In this document: in pieces, positions 31,071-40,093 of the stretch
How the letters are laid out: every line of letters begins with the position of its first letter
Position numbering within the stretch: position 1 is the first letter of the stretch
Origin: Paracoccaceae bacterium
GTDB taxonomy: Bacteria > Pseudomonadota > Alphaproteobacteria > Rhodobacterales > Rhodobacteraceae
Reading direction: 5' to 3'
Length of the DNA stretch: 64,000 nucleotides
NCBI GenBank assembly: GCA_028285485.1
Contig: JANQPC010000005.1
Coordinates: forward strand, 1 to 64,000
The notes under the pieces: model-generated
Database searches by the model: none
Told to the model about the DNA's origin: nothing
Seen by the model: only the letters and a program-made list of their open reading frames with translations
Translations under genes and position numbers: made by a program

Positions 31071-31417
31071 TGCGGTTCGCGCTTTCTTTGTTTGCCGGGC
31101 TGGCCTTGTCGGCATGCAGCACACCCATTGGCACGGAGGTTGCGCGGGCATCGGCACGGGCGGTGGTGAACGATGTGGTAGAGGCGCGGTTCCCGGGTGT
31201 GCCGATCACCCCCGTAACCGATTGCGTGATAAATAACGCGACTGGTGACGAAATCGTCTCGATCGCTGGCGACGCGATCCGTCAACAGCCCTCGCCTGAA
31301 ACGGTGCAACTGGTGGTCGAGATCGCCAGCAGGCCAGATACGGTGCGGTGTTTTGTTGAAGAAGCCGGGCCCGCAGTGTTGCCGCAAATCCTGGCCGGTT
31401 CGGCCTTAGGGAGCTAG
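31070..31417 (+). CDS. Small lipoprotein inserted in the sdh operon
   Basis: 115 residues. The N-terminus [18 protein letters not shown] has a good lipobox (LSAC, Cys at about 16). The mature part has two more cysteines (TDCVINN, VRCFVEE) and no known domain. It starts inside the sdhA stop and ends four bases before the sdhB ATG, so it is expressed between the two catalytic subunits. A role in the complex or only a carried neighbour cannot be decided from sequence. Confidence 0.8.
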   Translation: MRFALSLFAGLALSACSTPIGTEVARASARAVVNDVVEARFPGVPITPVTDCVINNATGDEIVSIAGDAIRQQPSPETVQLVVEIASRPDTVRCFVEEAGPAVLPQILAGSALGS

Positions 31418-31421
31418 ATCC

Positions 31422-32201
31422 ATGGCAGAATTCGCCCTTCCCAAGAACTCCCGTATCAAAACGGGGAAGACGTGGCCGAAGCCCGAGGGCGCCACGAATG
31501 TAAGGAAGTTCCAGATCTATCGCTGGAACCCCGATGATGGGGAAAACCCGCGCGTCGATACTTATTTTGTAGATATGGATACCTGCGGGCCCATGGTTCT
31601 GGACGCGCTGATCAAAATCAAGAACGAGATCGATCCCACGCTCACCTTCCGCCGATCCTGCCGCGAAGGAATCTGCGGTTCCTGTGCGATGAATATCGAT
31701 GGGATCAACACGCTTGCCTGCATCTACGGGATGGATGAGATCAAGGGCGATGTGAAGATCTACCCGCTGCCGCATATGCCGGTGGTGAAGGATCTGATCC
31801 CCGACCTGACGCATTTCTATGCCCAGCACGCCTCGATCATGCCGTGGCTGGAGACAAAAACGCAGCGGCCCGAACATGAATGGCGGCAATCCATTGAGGA
31901 TCGCAAGAAGCTCGACGGGCTTTATGAATGCGTGATGTGCGCCTCCTGTTCCACGGCCTGCCCGAGCTACTGGTGGAACGGGGATCGCTATCTCGGGCCC
32001 GCCGCGCTGCTTCACGCTTATCGCTGGCTGATCGACAGCCGGGATGAGGCCACGGGCGAGCGGCTGGATGAGCTTGAAGATCCCTTCAAGCTTTACCGCT
32101 GCCACACCATCATGAACTGCGCGAAAACCTGCCCCAAGGGCCTCAACCCCGCCAAGGCGATCGCGGAAATCAAGAAGATGATGGTGGAACGTATCGTCTA
32201 G
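31422..32201 (+). CDS. sdhB: Succinate dehydrogenase iron-sulfur subunit
   Basis: 259 residues. The 2Fe-2S ligands are C80, C85, C88 and C100; the 4Fe-4S and 3Fe-4S ligands lie in [11 protein letters not shown] (170-180) and [11 protein letters not shown] (227-237). All cluster ligands are intact. Transfers electrons from FAD to quinone. Confidence 0.98.
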   Translation: MAEFALPKNSRIKTGKTWPKPEGATNVRKFQIYRWNPDDGENPRVDTYFVDMDTCGPMVLDALIKIKNEIDPTLTFRRSCREGICGSCAMNIDGINTLACIYGMDEIKGDVKIYPLPHMPVVKDLIPDLTHFYAQHASIMPWLETKTQRPEHEWRQSIEDRKKLDGLYECVMCASCSTACPSYWWNGDRYLGPAALLHAYRWLIDSRDEATGERLDELEDPFKLYRCHTIMNCAKTCPKGLNPAKAIAEIKKMMVERIV

Positions 32202-32214
32202 GCCCGCTGGCCCC

Positions 32215-32403
32215 ATGCCCATCCTGCTGATCCTTCTGGCGGCGGGCACATTCCTTTACCTCTGGTGGCGCTGGCGGGCGTTTGGGCTCACGCGTGAATG
32301 CCGCTGGCGCGAGGATCGCCGCCGGGGCCTTTGGCGCTGCGCGGCCTGCGGGGCGGAAACGGCCGAGGGCCCGCCTCGCATCTGCCTCAGGCCTCAGCAG
32401 TAG
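32215..32403 (+). CDS. Small membrane protein with CxxC (hypothetical)
   Basis: 62 residues starting 13 bases after sdhB. A single membrane segment (about 2-20) is followed by a basic stretch and WRCAACGAETAEGPPRICL, a possible Cys4-type metal knuckle (one CxxC plus later Cys). Last 10 bases overlap the convergent aldo/keto reductase gene. Plausible last gene of the sdh operon; not recognised. Confidence 0.55.
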   Translation: MPILLILLAAGTFLYLWWRWRAFGLTRECRWREDRRRGLWRCAACGAETAEGPPRICLRPQQ

Positions 32404-33371
32404 CGTTCGATGCCGGGCAACTGGCTGTCCGCGTAGCGGTCCCCATGTGCAAATCCAGGGGGGAGGAGCCGAGCGATCTCGGCCCGATCGGCATCCGAAA
32501 ACGCGATCTCGGTGGCACTCGCACAAATGCGCACGTGTTCTGCCGTGCGGGTGCCGGGGATTGGCAAGATGTGCGGCGCCTGGTCAAGCGTCCAGGCCAG
32601 GGCCGCGGCGGCCGTGGCCCAGCCCCGCGCCGCGCAGAACGCCTGAAAAGGCGCGAGCGCTTCGCAATTGGCGCTAAAATTCGGCTCGGTAAACCGTGGC
32701 ATCGGAGATCGGAAATCGCCCTTGGGGAAGGCGGAAGGATCGGGGAAGCGATCTGCCAGCATCCCGCGGGCGAGGGGGGAGAACGCCACGAAGGTTACGC
32801 CCAGATCGGCGCAGGCCTGTATCATCCCCAGTTCCGGCTGGCGGCACCAGAGCGAGTATTCGTTCTGAACGGCGGCGACGGGGTGCACCGCATGGGCGCG
32901 GCGGAGCGTGGCCGGAGCAATCTCCGATAGCCCGATGGCCCCGATCAGCCCCTCTTCGATGAACCCAACGAGCGTTTCCATCACCGTTTCGATCGGGCGC
33001 TCCGCCTCGCGGCGGTGGATATAGAAAAGCTCCACATGATCGCGGCCCAGCCGTTTGAGGGAGCCCTCAAGGGAGGCGCGCAGGCGGCCGGGCGCATTTG
33101 AAAAATGGCGCGTCGGCGTCTGATAGATCCCCGCCTTCGTGGCGATCGTCACATCGGGCTTTTCAGCGGTAAGGAAGGTGCCGATGATTTGTTCACAGCG
33201 CCCGGCGCCGTAGATCTCGGCCACATCGAGATGATCGATCCCGGCATCAAGCGCGGCGCTGAGGCAGGCGAGGCTTTCCTCCTCCGTCGTCGCGCCATAG
33301 ATGCCGCCGAAGCTCATACATCCAAGGCCCACGGGAAACACATTGCGGCCGGCAAGAGGGCGGGGTTCCAT
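32394..33371 (-). CDS. Aldo/keto reductase
   Basis: 325 residues with the AKR TIM-barrel signature: LGCMSFGGIYG at the start, the catalytic Asp/Tyr in LDVAEIYGAG, Lys in IATKAG and His in LFYIHR; C-terminal LPIPGTRTAEH binds NADPH. Substrate unknown. It follows the acetyltransferase gene by 13 bases and probably shares the deoD transcript. Confidence 0.92.
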   Translation of the reverse strand: MEPRPLAGRNVFPVGLGCMSFGGIYGATTEEESLACLSAALDAGIDHLDVAEIYGAGRCEQIIGTFLTAEKPDVTIATKAGIYQTPTRHFSNAPGRLRASLEGSLKRLGRDHVELFYIHRREAERPIETVMETLVGFIEEGLIGAIGLSEIAPATLRRAHAVHPVAAVQNEYSLWCRQPELGMIQACADLGVTFVAFSPLARGMLADRFPDPSAFPKGDFRSPMPRFTEPNFSANCEALAPFQAFCAARGWATAAAALAWTLDQAPHILPIPGTRTAEHVRICASATEIAFSDADRAEIARLLPPGFAHGDRYADSQLPGIERYC

Positions 33372-33384
33372 CGCTTCGGGCTCC

Positions 33385-33798
33385 TTATCGTGTCATGGCC
33401 ATGTAGCGGCCCGGTGGGGCATCGGCGAATCCGAACTTGCGGTAAAGGTCATGTGCATCGCGGGAGGCCAGCATCCAGCCGCTGACCCCGCGCAGATCCG
33501 GATGATCAAGGATCGCCTCGGTCATCCGCCGCCCAAGCCCCTGGCCGCGGGCGTCCGGGATCACGAAGAGATCGAAGATATATGCGAAATACGTGGCGTC
33601 TGAGACGGCGCGGGCAAAGGCAACCTGGCGGGGCCCATCGAAAAGGCCCGCGAGGTAACTGTTCTGAAATGCGCGGCGAATGCCCGCGGCGCTGCGCCCC
33701 TTTCCCCAGTAGGACGCCTGGATCACCGGGATGATCATCTCCAGATCCATCCGCCCGGGCTCGTAAGACAGCTCGATCTTTGCCGCAGCGAAGGTCAC
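33385..33798 (-). CDS. GNAT-family N-acetyltransferase
   Basis: 137 residues. [22 protein letters not shown] is the acetyl-CoA-binding motif A. The start is a GTG at 33798 whose bases overlap the deoD stop (GTGA), indicating translational coupling. The substrate is unknown. Confidence 0.88.
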   Translation of the reverse strand: MTFAAAKIELSYEPGRMDLEMIIPVIQASYWGKGRSAAGIRRAFQNSYLAGLFDGPRQVAFARAVSDATYFAYIFDLFVIPDARGQGLGRRMTEAILDHPDLRGVSGWMLASRDAHDLYRKFGFADAPPGRYMAMTR

Positions 33799-34499
33799 GC
33801 GAAGGCGGCCTCAAGCGCGATTTCCACCATGTCCCCGAAGCTGCGCTCGCGGTCTTCCGAGGGCAGCGCTTCGCCGGTGATCAGGTGATCGCTGACCGTA
33901 AGAACGGCCAGCGCGCGGCGGCCGTGGCGGGCGGCAAGGGTGTAGAGTTCGGCCGCCTCCATCTCTACCCCGAGGATCCCGTGCCGGATCATCTGTTCGT
34001 TCAGATCCGGCCGCTCATCGTAGAATACATCCGATGAATAGATGCCGCCCACGTGAAGGCCCACGCCCCGGCGCTGCGCGGATTGCTGGGCGGCTTGAAG
34101 CAGGCCCCAGTCGGCGCAGGGCGCGAAGTTCAATTCCCGGAAGATGCCGCGCGAGGGGGTTGAGAGCGTGGAGCATGTCATCGCAAGAATAACGTCGCGC
34201 ACCTTCACGGCCTCCTGCATCCCGCCGCAGGATCCGATGCGGATCAGGGTTTGCGCGCCGTAATCCCGGATCAGCTCATTGGCGTAGATCGATAGGCTGG
34301 GCATCCCCATGCCCGAGCCCTGGATCGTTACCCGATGGCCTTTCCAGGTGCCGGTGAAGCCCAGCATGCCGCGCACCTCGTTGACGCAGGTTGCATCCTC
34401 GAGAAACGTTTCGGCGGCCCATTTTGCGCGGCGCGGATCGCCGGGCATCAAGACGGTTTCGGCGATATCGCCGGGATTGGCGCCGATATGGATTGTCAT
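33795..34499 (-). CDS. deoD: Purine-nucleoside phosphorylase
   Basis: 234 residues, the hexameric DeoD type. [38 protein letters not shown] and the C-terminal [13 protein letters not shown] / LTVSDHL are characteristic. It cleaves purine nucleosides with phosphate, and so may act on nucleosides imported by the ABC transporter at 45.9-51.3 kb. A TATAGT -10-like box lies at 34532-34537 on the minus strand. Confidence 0.96.
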   Translation of the reverse strand: MTIHIGANPGDIAETVLMPGDPRRAKWAAETFLEDATCVNEVRGMLGFTGTWKGHRVTIQGSGMGMPSLSIYANELIRDYGAQTLIRIGSCGGMQEAVKVRDVILAMTCSTLSTPSRGIFRELNFAPCADWGLLQAAQQSAQRRGVGLHVGGIYSSDVFYDERPDLNEQMIRHGILGVEMEAAELYTLAARHGRRALAVLTVSDHLITGEALPSEDRERSFGDMVEIALEAAFA

Positions 34500-34542
34500 G
34501 GAAGGGCCTCGCAGATGGAATTAATGGCGTGACTATAGCCAA

Positions 34543-34564
34543 TCGGCTGGCAGGGGCCAGCCGA
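34543..34564. repeat. Perfect hairpin between deoD and the H-NS-like gene
   Basis: TCGGCTGGC and GCCAGCCGA form a 9-base stem around AGGG. It lies upstream of the deoD -10-like box and downstream of the terminator of the upstream gene; no U-run. Possible operator or second stem-loop. Confidence 0.4.
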
Positions 34565-34596
34565 GATCAAATACCATCCGAGATTGTATTAAGATC

Positions 34597-34638
34597 AAAA
34601 AATTCAGCCTCTGGCCGTTCCGACCAGAGCGCTGAATT
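34597..34638 (-). terminator. Rho-independent terminator of the H-NS-like gene
   Basis: AATTCAGCCTCTGG (34601-34614) pairs with CCAGAGCGCTGAATT (34624-34638) with a single bulged base and a 9-base loop; on the minus strand it is followed by a run of U. It begins 10 bases after the stop codon of the gene ending at 34648. Confidence 0.85.
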
Positions 34639-34647
34639 GCAGTGACC

Positions 34648-34962
34648 TTAGGCTGCTAAATCGTTAACCGATTTGCCGGCCTTCATCGCATCCTTGAACC
34701 AGCCCGGTTGCCGGCCCCGCCCGCTCCAGGTTTGGGAGGGGTCTTCGGGGTTGCGATACTTTGCCTTGGGCGGCGATTTCTTCGCCGCGCTGACGGCGCC
34801 AACAAGATCGTTCAGGCTGAAGCCATGCTTCTTGGCGGCTGCTTCCGCGGCCTTCCGCGCAGCCGTCTTCTTCGTTTTCTCCAGTGTTTTCAGCTGCTTT
34901 TCGACATCCGATTGAAGCTTCAGCAGCTCTTTTTCGCTTTTCTTGCTTAGATCCATAGCCAT
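34648..34962 (-). CDS. H-NS-family nucleoid protein (HvrA-like)
   Basis: 104 residues. A Lys-rich coiled coil (about 5-45) is followed by KYRNPEDPSQTWSGRGRQPGWF, the conserved C-terminal DNA-binding loop of H-NS proteins; Rhodobacter HvrA has the same arrangement. It silences or modulates AT-rich promoters. GAGGAGAG precedes the ATG. Monocistronic, with its own terminator and a palindrome upstream. Confidence 0.92.
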   Translation of the reverse strand: MAMDLSKKSEKELLKLQSDVEKQLKTLEKTKKTAARKAAEAAAKKHGFSLNDLVGAVSAAKKSPPKAKYRNPEDPSQTWSGRGRQPGWFKDAMKAGKSVNDLAA

Positions 34963-34997
34963 AGCGCTCTCCTCTTTTCAGGGAGCATTAGGCATGA

Positions 34998-35014
34998 ATT
35001 GCAAATAATGCAAT
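34998..35014. promoter_or_regulatory. ATTGCA-N5-TGCAAT palindrome upstream of the H-NS-like gene
   Basis: A perfect 6-base inverted repeat in an AT-rich patch 36 bases before the H-NS-like ATG and 17 bases after the ecm stop. It could be an autoregulatory operator; no known consensus is claimed. Confidence 0.35.
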
Positions 35015-35030
35015 AACGCGGGCCGGAAAT

Positions 35031-36998
35031 TTACTCTGCCGCCACCGCAGCCGGGTCCACCAGTTCTACAATGTCAAACATGATGCGGTTCAATTCGAAG
35101 TCTTTCGGTGTGTAAACTTTCGCCACGCCTAATGCGCGCAATTTCTCCGCATCGTTGTCTGGTATAATACCACCCACAACCACGGGTATATTGGCGAGGC
35201 CCTCCGCGCGCATGCGATTCATCAATTCTTCAATCAATGGCATGTGGCTGCCCGACAGGATCGAAAGGCCCACGATATGCGCTTTATCCGCTTTCGCGGC
35301 GGTGACGATTTCTTCCGGCGTCAGGCGAATACCTTCATAGGCGATATCCATTCCGCAATCCCGCGCCCGGGCGGCAATTTGCTCGGCGCCATTGGAATGG
35401 CCATCAAGCCCCGGCTTTCCCACCAGGAATTTGAGCCGCCGCCCCAGCTTATCAGACGCGGCATCGACAAGCGCGCGAACATCGTCGAGCCCTTCTGTTC
35501 GGTTCGATGGATTACGGCTCACCCCGGTGGGCGCACGGTACTGGCCGAAGGCAGCGCGCACGATGTCACCCCATTCGCCCGTTGTCGCCCCGGCCTTCGC
35601 GGCCTCGATGGAAGACGGCATGATATTTGTGCCCTCTAACGCTGCAGCCCGCAGGTCGCTCAACGCGGCCTGAACTCGGGCCTCGTCACGTGCCGCCCGC
35701 CAGGCGATGAGCCGTTCGATCTGATCGGCCTCGGCATCGGCATCCGCAACCATGATCGCTTCGGGGCCCGAGGTCAGCGGGCTTTCCTCGCCCGCGGTAT
35801 AGCGGTTCACGCCCACAACCGTGGTGTCGCCATCTTCGATCCGCCCGATCCGCTCGGCATTGGACTCCACGAGCCGCGACTTCATGTATTCGATGGCCTG
35901 AACCGCGCCGCCCATGGCATCGATTTGCGCCAGCTCCGCGCGCGCGCCCTCTTTCAGCGCCTCGACCTTCGCCTCCACAACGGGGCTGCCGTCAAATAGA
36001 TCGCCGTATTCAAGAAGGTCGGTTTCCAATGCCAGGATCTGCTGCATTCTGAGCGACCATTGCTGATCCCACGGGCGCGGCAGCCCCAGCGCCTCATTCC
36101 AGGCGGGCAATTGCACGGCGCGGGCGCGCGCGCGTTTTGAAAGCGTGACCGCCAGCATCTCCAGCAAAATGCGATAGACGTTGTTCTCCGGCTGCTGCTC
36201 TGTCAGCCCCAGCGAATTGACCTGCACGCCGTAGCGGAAGCGGCGGAACTTCTCGTCCTCCACCCCGTAGCGTTCGCGGCAAATCTCATCCCAGAGATCC
36301 ACGAAGGCGCGCATCTTGCACATCTCGGTCACAAACCGGATGCCGGCGTTCACGAAAAACGAAATGCGCCCAACCATGGCCGGGAAATGCTCGGGGGGTA
36401 CCTTGCCCTTCAGATCATCCAGCACCGCCGTCGCCGTTGCCAGCGCATAGGCCAGTTCCTGTTCCGGTGTCGCGCCCGCTTCCTGCAAATGGTAGGAACA
36501 CACGTTCATCGGGTTCCATTTTGGTAGATGCGCGCGGGTATAGGCGGCCACATCTGTGATCATCCGCAGCGAGGGTTCGGGCGGGCACACATAGGTGCCA
36601 CGCGAAAGGTATTCCTTGATGATGTCGTTCTGAACCGTGCCTTGGAGCTTGGAGGTATCGGCGCCCTGCTCCTCTGCCACGGCGATGTAGAGCGCCAGGA
36701 GCCAGGGCGCCGTGGCATTGATCGTCATCGAGGTGTTCATGTCCTCAAGCGGGATCTCGGAGAAGAGTGTGCGCATATCGCCCAGATGGGCGATCGGCAC
36801 CCCAACCTTGCCCACTTCGCCACGCGCCAGCTGGTGATCGCTGTCATACCCCGTCTGCGTGGGCAGATCGAAGGCCACCGAAAGGCCGGTCTGCCCCTTG
36901 GCGAGATTTCCACGGTAAAGCGCGTTCGAGGCCTTGGCCGTGGAATGCCCGGCATAGGTGCGAAACAGCCAGGGGCGATCTTTTTGCGTCTGCGGCAT
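35031..36998 (-). CDS. ecm: Ethylmalonyl-CoA mutase
   Basis: 655 residues from ATG 36998, chosen because a GGAGAG ribosome site precedes it; the frame extends further without support. The N-terminal TIM barrel (PWLFRTYAGHSTAKASNALY) and the C-terminal cobalamin domain with DxHxxG (His near 534, GLDGHSNG) place it with MeaA/Ecm-type B12-dependent mutases. The single-chain fusion and family details favour Ecm over methylmalonyl-CoA mutase. Converts ethylmalonyl-CoA to methylsuccinyl-CoA. Confidence 0.93.
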   Translation of the reverse strand: MPQTQKDRPWLFRTYAGHSTAKASNALYRGNLAKGQTGLSVAFDLPTQTGYDSDHQLARGEVGKVGVPIAHLGDMRTLFSEIPLEDMNTSMTINATAPWLLALYIAVAEEQGADTSKLQGTVQNDIIKEYLSRGTYVCPPEPSLRMITDVAAYTRAHLPKWNPMNVCSYHLQEAGATPEQELAYALATATAVLDDLKGKVPPEHFPAMVGRISFFVNAGIRFVTEMCKMRAFVDLWDEICRERYGVEDEKFRRFRYGVQVNSLGLTEQQPENNVYRILLEMLAVTLSKRARARAVQLPAWNEALGLPRPWDQQWSLRMQQILALETDLLEYGDLFDGSPVVEAKVEALKEGARAELAQIDAMGGAVQAIEYMKSRLVESNAERIGRIEDGDTTVVGVNRYTAGEESPLTSGPEAIMVADADAEADQIERLIAWRAARDEARVQAALSDLRAAALEGTNIMPSSIEAAKAGATTGEWGDIVRAAFGQYRAPTGVSRNPSNRTEGLDDVRALVDAASDKLGRRLKFLVGKPGLDGHSNGAEQIAARARDCGMDIAYEGIRLTPEEIVTAAKADKAHIVGLSILSGSHMPLIEELMNRMRAEGLANIPVVVGGIIPDNDAEKLRALGVAKVYTPKDFELNRIMFDIVELVDPAAVAAE

Positions 36999-37045
36999 TG
37001 GCGGGCTCTCCGGGCGAGGTTGAGCAATTTTCTTTCGTTCGGGCG

Positions 37046-37075
37046 TTAGTACGTAAAATAATATGGCGTTGTCAA
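37046..37075 (-). promoter_or_regulatory. Candidate ecm promoter
   Basis: Minus strand: TTGACA (37075-37070), 18 bases, TACTAA (37051-37046). The -35 is perfect; the -10 matches three of six. A GTTGCG/CGCAAC half-site (37084-37089) lies nine bases upstream of the -35, a possible activator position. Confidence 0.5.
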
Positions 37076-37135
37076 TTCGCCGCGTTGCGGCATGGGGAAC
37101 TTTACCGGGCCCGTGATCAATGCGACCGTCAGGGC

Positions 37136-38554
37136 GTGTTTGGCACTGTCGAGATCCCAATCTGGCTCTTGGTCCTGATCCTCCTGTTCGCGGCGGTCAC
37201 CTTTGCCTCGCATTTCCTGTTTCCCTCGGTGCGCTGGTTTTTCCGGCGGCGGGCGGAACGCCTGGTGGATGAGCTTAACAAACGGCTCGAACGGCCGATT
37301 CAGCCCTTCAAGCTTGCCCGGCGAACAGACATGATCCAGCGCCTGATCTACGATCCCGAAGTGGCGGCCGCGGTGGGCGCCCATGCGCGCGAAACCGGGG
37401 TGCGCGAGGATGTCGCCTTCGAGGAAGCGCGCCGTTATGCGCGCGAGATTGTTCCGGCCTTCAGCGCGCTGGCCTATTTCGGGTTTGCTACACGGGCTGC
37501 CAAATGGCTTTCCACCCGGCTCTTCCGCGTGCGCCTCGGCCAGTACGATGCCGAGGAACTGGCGGCGATCGATGGCGAGGCGACGGTTGTTTTCGTGATG
37601 AACCACCGCTCCAACCTCGATTACGTGCTCGTCACCTATCTAGTGGCCGAGCAATCCGCGCTCTCCTACGCCGTTGGTGAATGGGCGCGGATCTGGCCGC
37701 TTCAACAGCTTATTCGGGCGATGGGCGCTTATTTCATCCGGCGGCGCGAACGGAACGCGCTCTACCGCCGGGTGCTGGCCCGCTACGTGCAGCTTGCCAC
37801 AGAGGCCGGGGTGGCCCAGGCGGTGTTTCCCGAAGGGGGGCTTAGCCTCGACGGCGAACTTGCCCCGCCGAAGTTAGGCCTTCTCAGCTATATCGTTGCC
37901 GGCCACGGCAGCGGGGCGCGGGATATCGTGTTCGTGCCCGTGGCGCTGAACTACGATCGGGTGATCGAAGACCGGATTCTCATCGAGGCAAAGGCAACGG
38001 GCAAGCGCCGGTTTCGCGGTACTGTGCCCTCTTCAATTGCCTTTACTGCGCGGTATCTCTGGCGCCGGCTGCGGGGCACGGCGCATCGGTTCGGCTATGC
38101 GGCGGTGTCTTTCGGTACGCCGATATCGTTGCAGTCCTTTGCCGAGACCGCCACGGGTGATGTGACCGAGGCGCTGGCCGAAGAACTGATGCATCGGATA
38201 GAACGGGTGATGCCGGTGCTGCCTGTGCCGCTTGTTGCGCGGATCCTCTGCGGAGTGGCGGGCGCAATGACCAAGGGCGACCTGAAAGCCGCGATTGATC
38301 GCGATGTCACGGGGCTTCGCGCGGCTGGGGCGGCGCTGCATGTGGCGCATGACGATGCGCGCTACACGATGGAGTTCGCCCTGAGGCATCTGGCCTTGCG
38401 AAAAATCGTGGCGGTGTCTGGCGACGAGGTGCGCATCCTGCCCGGGCAGGCGCCGCTTTTGGCCTTTTACGCGGCCTCGATCGGGCCGCTATTCGATGCA
38501 GGCGCAGAAACAATCGCGCCAAGTTCCGCCGAAACAGCGCCCGCTGCGACATAA
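37136..38554 (+). CDS. Membrane glycerolipid acyltransferase (PlsB/PlsC-like)
   Basis: About 472 residues starting at GTG 37136 (FGTVEIPIWLLVLILLF); the frame is open far upstream but that part is antisense to ecm. One N-terminal membrane segment, then the acyltransferase signature NHRSNLDYV (HxxxxD) and FPEGGLSLDG. This long form is common in Rhodobacterales and is annotated as 1-acyl-sn-glycerol-3-phosphate acyltransferase; a glycerol-3-phosphate acyltransferase role is also possible. The GTG has only a weak ribosome site. Divergent from ecm. Confidence 0.85.
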   Translation: MFGTVEIPIWLLVLILLFAAVTFASHFLFPSVRWFFRRRAERLVDELNKRLERPIQPFKLARRTDMIQRLIYDPEVAAAVGAHARETGVREDVAFEEARRYAREIVPAFSALAYFGFATRAAKWLSTRLFRVRLGQYDAEELAAIDGEATVVFVMNHRSNLDYVLVTYLVAEQSALSYAVGEWARIWPLQQLIRAMGAYFIRRRERNALYRRVLARYVQLATEAGVAQAVFPEGGLSLDGELAPPKLGLLSYIVAGHGSGARDIVFVPVALNYDRVIEDRILIEAKATGKRRFRGTVPSSIAFTARYLWRRLRGTAHRFGYAAVSFGTPISLQSFAETATGDVTEALAEELMHRIERVMPVLPVPLVARILCGVAGAMTKGDLKAAIDRDVTGLRAAGAALHVAHDDARYTMEFALRHLALRKIVAVSGDEVRILPGQAPLLAFYAASIGPLFDAGAETIAPSSAETAPAAT

Positions 38555-38568
38555 AATTTCAAAAAGAC

Positions 38569-38592
38569 ATGCAAATTGGTTTGCAAAGTTGC
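38569..38592. promoter_or_regulatory. RamB-like motif upstream of ccr
   Basis: TTTGCAAAGTTGC (38580-38592) matches 11 of 13 positions of the reverse complement of the published RamB motif AAAACTTTGCAAA; ATGCAAAT lies 4 bases before it. RamB-type regulators control ccr in Paracoccus. Whether this organism has one is not visible here. Confidence 0.45.
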
Positions 38593-38620
38593 TTCCCGCC
38601 CTCTAACTCACTCGCAATCG

Positions 38621-38640
38621 CGCAACGATTCTGCGTTGCG
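38621..38640. repeat. CGCAACG-N6-CGTTGCG inverted repeat in the ccr leader
   Basis: A perfect 7-base repeat 44 bases before the ccr ATG. GCAA/TTGC tetramers are dense in the whole 70-base leader. Resembles the palindrome in the mcl2 leader. Confidence 0.4.
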
Positions 38641-38684
38641 GCACCGCGCTTCTTTGAACTGCGCCTCTTTGAGTGGAGAGAGAT

Positions 38685-39977
38685 ATGGCACTGGATACCA
38701 ACGCCCCCGAAGCCGGCTATGACGCCCCGGTGAAGGATCTCTACGAGGTGGGAGAATTCCCGCCGCTTGGCCACGTACCGGCGCAGATGCATGCCTGGGC
38801 CATTCGCCGTGAACGCCATGGCGAGCCTGAGCAGGCGATGCTGAAAGAGGTGGTGGATACCCCTGCAATCGACAGCCACGAAGTGCTCGTGATGGTGATG
38901 GCGGCAGGCGTGAACTACAACGGTGTCTGGGCCGCGCTCGGCCAGCCGATCAGCCCATTCGATGGCCATGGAGAACCCTTTCACATCGCGGGCTCCGATG
39001 CTGCCGGGATCGTCTGGGCCGTGGGCGATAAGGTCAAGCGTTGGAAGGTGGGTGACGAGGTTGTCATCCATTGCAACCAGGATGATGGCGATGATGAGGA
39101 ATGCAACGGCGGCGATCCGATGTATTCGCCGAGCCAACGGATCTGGGGCTATGAAACCCCCGATGGCTCCTTCGCCCAGTTTACCCGGGTACAGGCGCAG
39201 CAGCTCATGCCGCGGCCGAAGCACCTCACCTGGGAAGAGGCGGCGTGCTACACGCTGACGCTGGCCACCGCCTACCGGATGCTTTTCGGCCATGAGCCCC
39301 ATGATCTCAAGCCGGGCCAAAACGTGCTTGTGTGGGGCGCCTCGGGCGGCCTTGGATCCTACGCGATCCAGCTCATCAATACCGCCGGTGCCAATGCCAT
39401 CGGCGTGATCTCTGATGAAGACAAGCGCCAGTTCGTACTGGATCTTGGCGCCAAGGGTGTGATCAACCGGAAGGAGTTTAACTGCTGGGGCCAGTTGCCC
39501 ACGGTGGGTAGCCCGGAATATGCCGAGTGGTTCAAGGAAGCCCGGAAGTTCGGAAAGGCGATCTGGGAGATCACCGGCAAGGGCGTAAACGTCGATATGG
39601 TGTTCGAACACCCCGGCGAAGCCACCTTCCCCGTCTCCACCTTCGTGGTGAAAAAGGGCGGCATGGTGGTGATCTGCGCAGGCACCACGGGATTCAACCT
39701 TACCTTTGATGTGCGCTACATGTGGATGCACCAAAAACGCTTGCAGGGCAGCCACTTCGCGCATCTGCAGCAGGCCAGCGCGGCCAATAAGCTGATGCTG
39801 GAGCGGCGGCTTGATCCCTGCATGTCGGAGGTGTTTCCGTGGGATGAGCTTCCTCAATCGCACACCAAGATGATGCGGAACGAGCATAAGCCCGGCAATA
39901 TGTCTGTGCTTGTTCAGGCGCCGGTTACGGGGCTGCGCACGATCGAGGATGCGCTTGAAGCCAGCCCCTACCGCTGA
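38685..39977 (+). CDS. ccr: Crotonyl-CoA carboxylase/reductase
   Basis: 430 residues from ATG 38685 with GGAGAG upstream; a GTG four codons earlier is possible. It is an MDR-family NADPH reductase: VNYNGVWAALG, GSDAAGIVWAVG and the Rossmann loop GASGGLGSYAIQL. WGYETPDGSFAQF and the overall length match Rhodobacter Ccr. It carries out reductive carboxylation of crotonyl-CoA to ethylmalonyl-CoA, the entry of the pathway. Confidence 0.96.
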   Translation: MALDTNAPEAGYDAPVKDLYEVGEFPPLGHVPAQMHAWAIRRERHGEPEQAMLKEVVDTPAIDSHEVLVMVMAAGVNYNGVWAALGQPISPFDGHGEPFHIAGSDAAGIVWAVGDKVKRWKVGDEVVIHCNQDDGDDEECNGGDPMYSPSQRIWGYETPDGSFAQFTRVQAQQLMPRPKHLTWEEAACYTLTLATAYRMLFGHEPHDLKPGQNVLVWGASGGLGSYAIQLINTAGANAIGVISDEDKRQFVLDLGAKGVINRKEFNCWGQLPTVGSPEYAEWFKEARKFGKAIWEITGKGVNVDMVFEHPGEATFPVSTFVVKKGGMVVICAGTTGFNLTFDVRYMWMHQKRLQGSHFAHLQQASAANKLMLERRLDPCMSEVFPWDELPQSHTKMMRNEHKPGNMSVLVQAPVTGLRTIEDALEASPYR

Positions 39978-40059
39978 CATCTCGAACGGTTCTGCGACAA
40001 GGTGCCGCGACGATGGCATCTGCAACCTTGAGTTGTTCAAAAACAAGTAGTTAATGTCT

Positions 40060-40085
40060 GCAACTCGCCGAATCCGGCGAGTTGC
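40060..40085 (+). terminator. Strong hairpin downstream of ccr
   Basis: GCAACTCGCCG (40060-40070) and CGGCGAGTTGC (40075-40085) form a perfect 11-base stem with a 4-base loop. No U-run follows, so termination is only probable. A GAATC (CcrM-type GANTC) spans the loop. Confidence 0.5.
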
Positions 40086-40093
40086 GCCAGGCT

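Noticed and set aside
36767..37135. N-terminal extension of the acyltransferase frame
   Set aside because: It runs antisense through the start of ecm and through the divergent promoter; the membrane segment begins right after GTG 37136.
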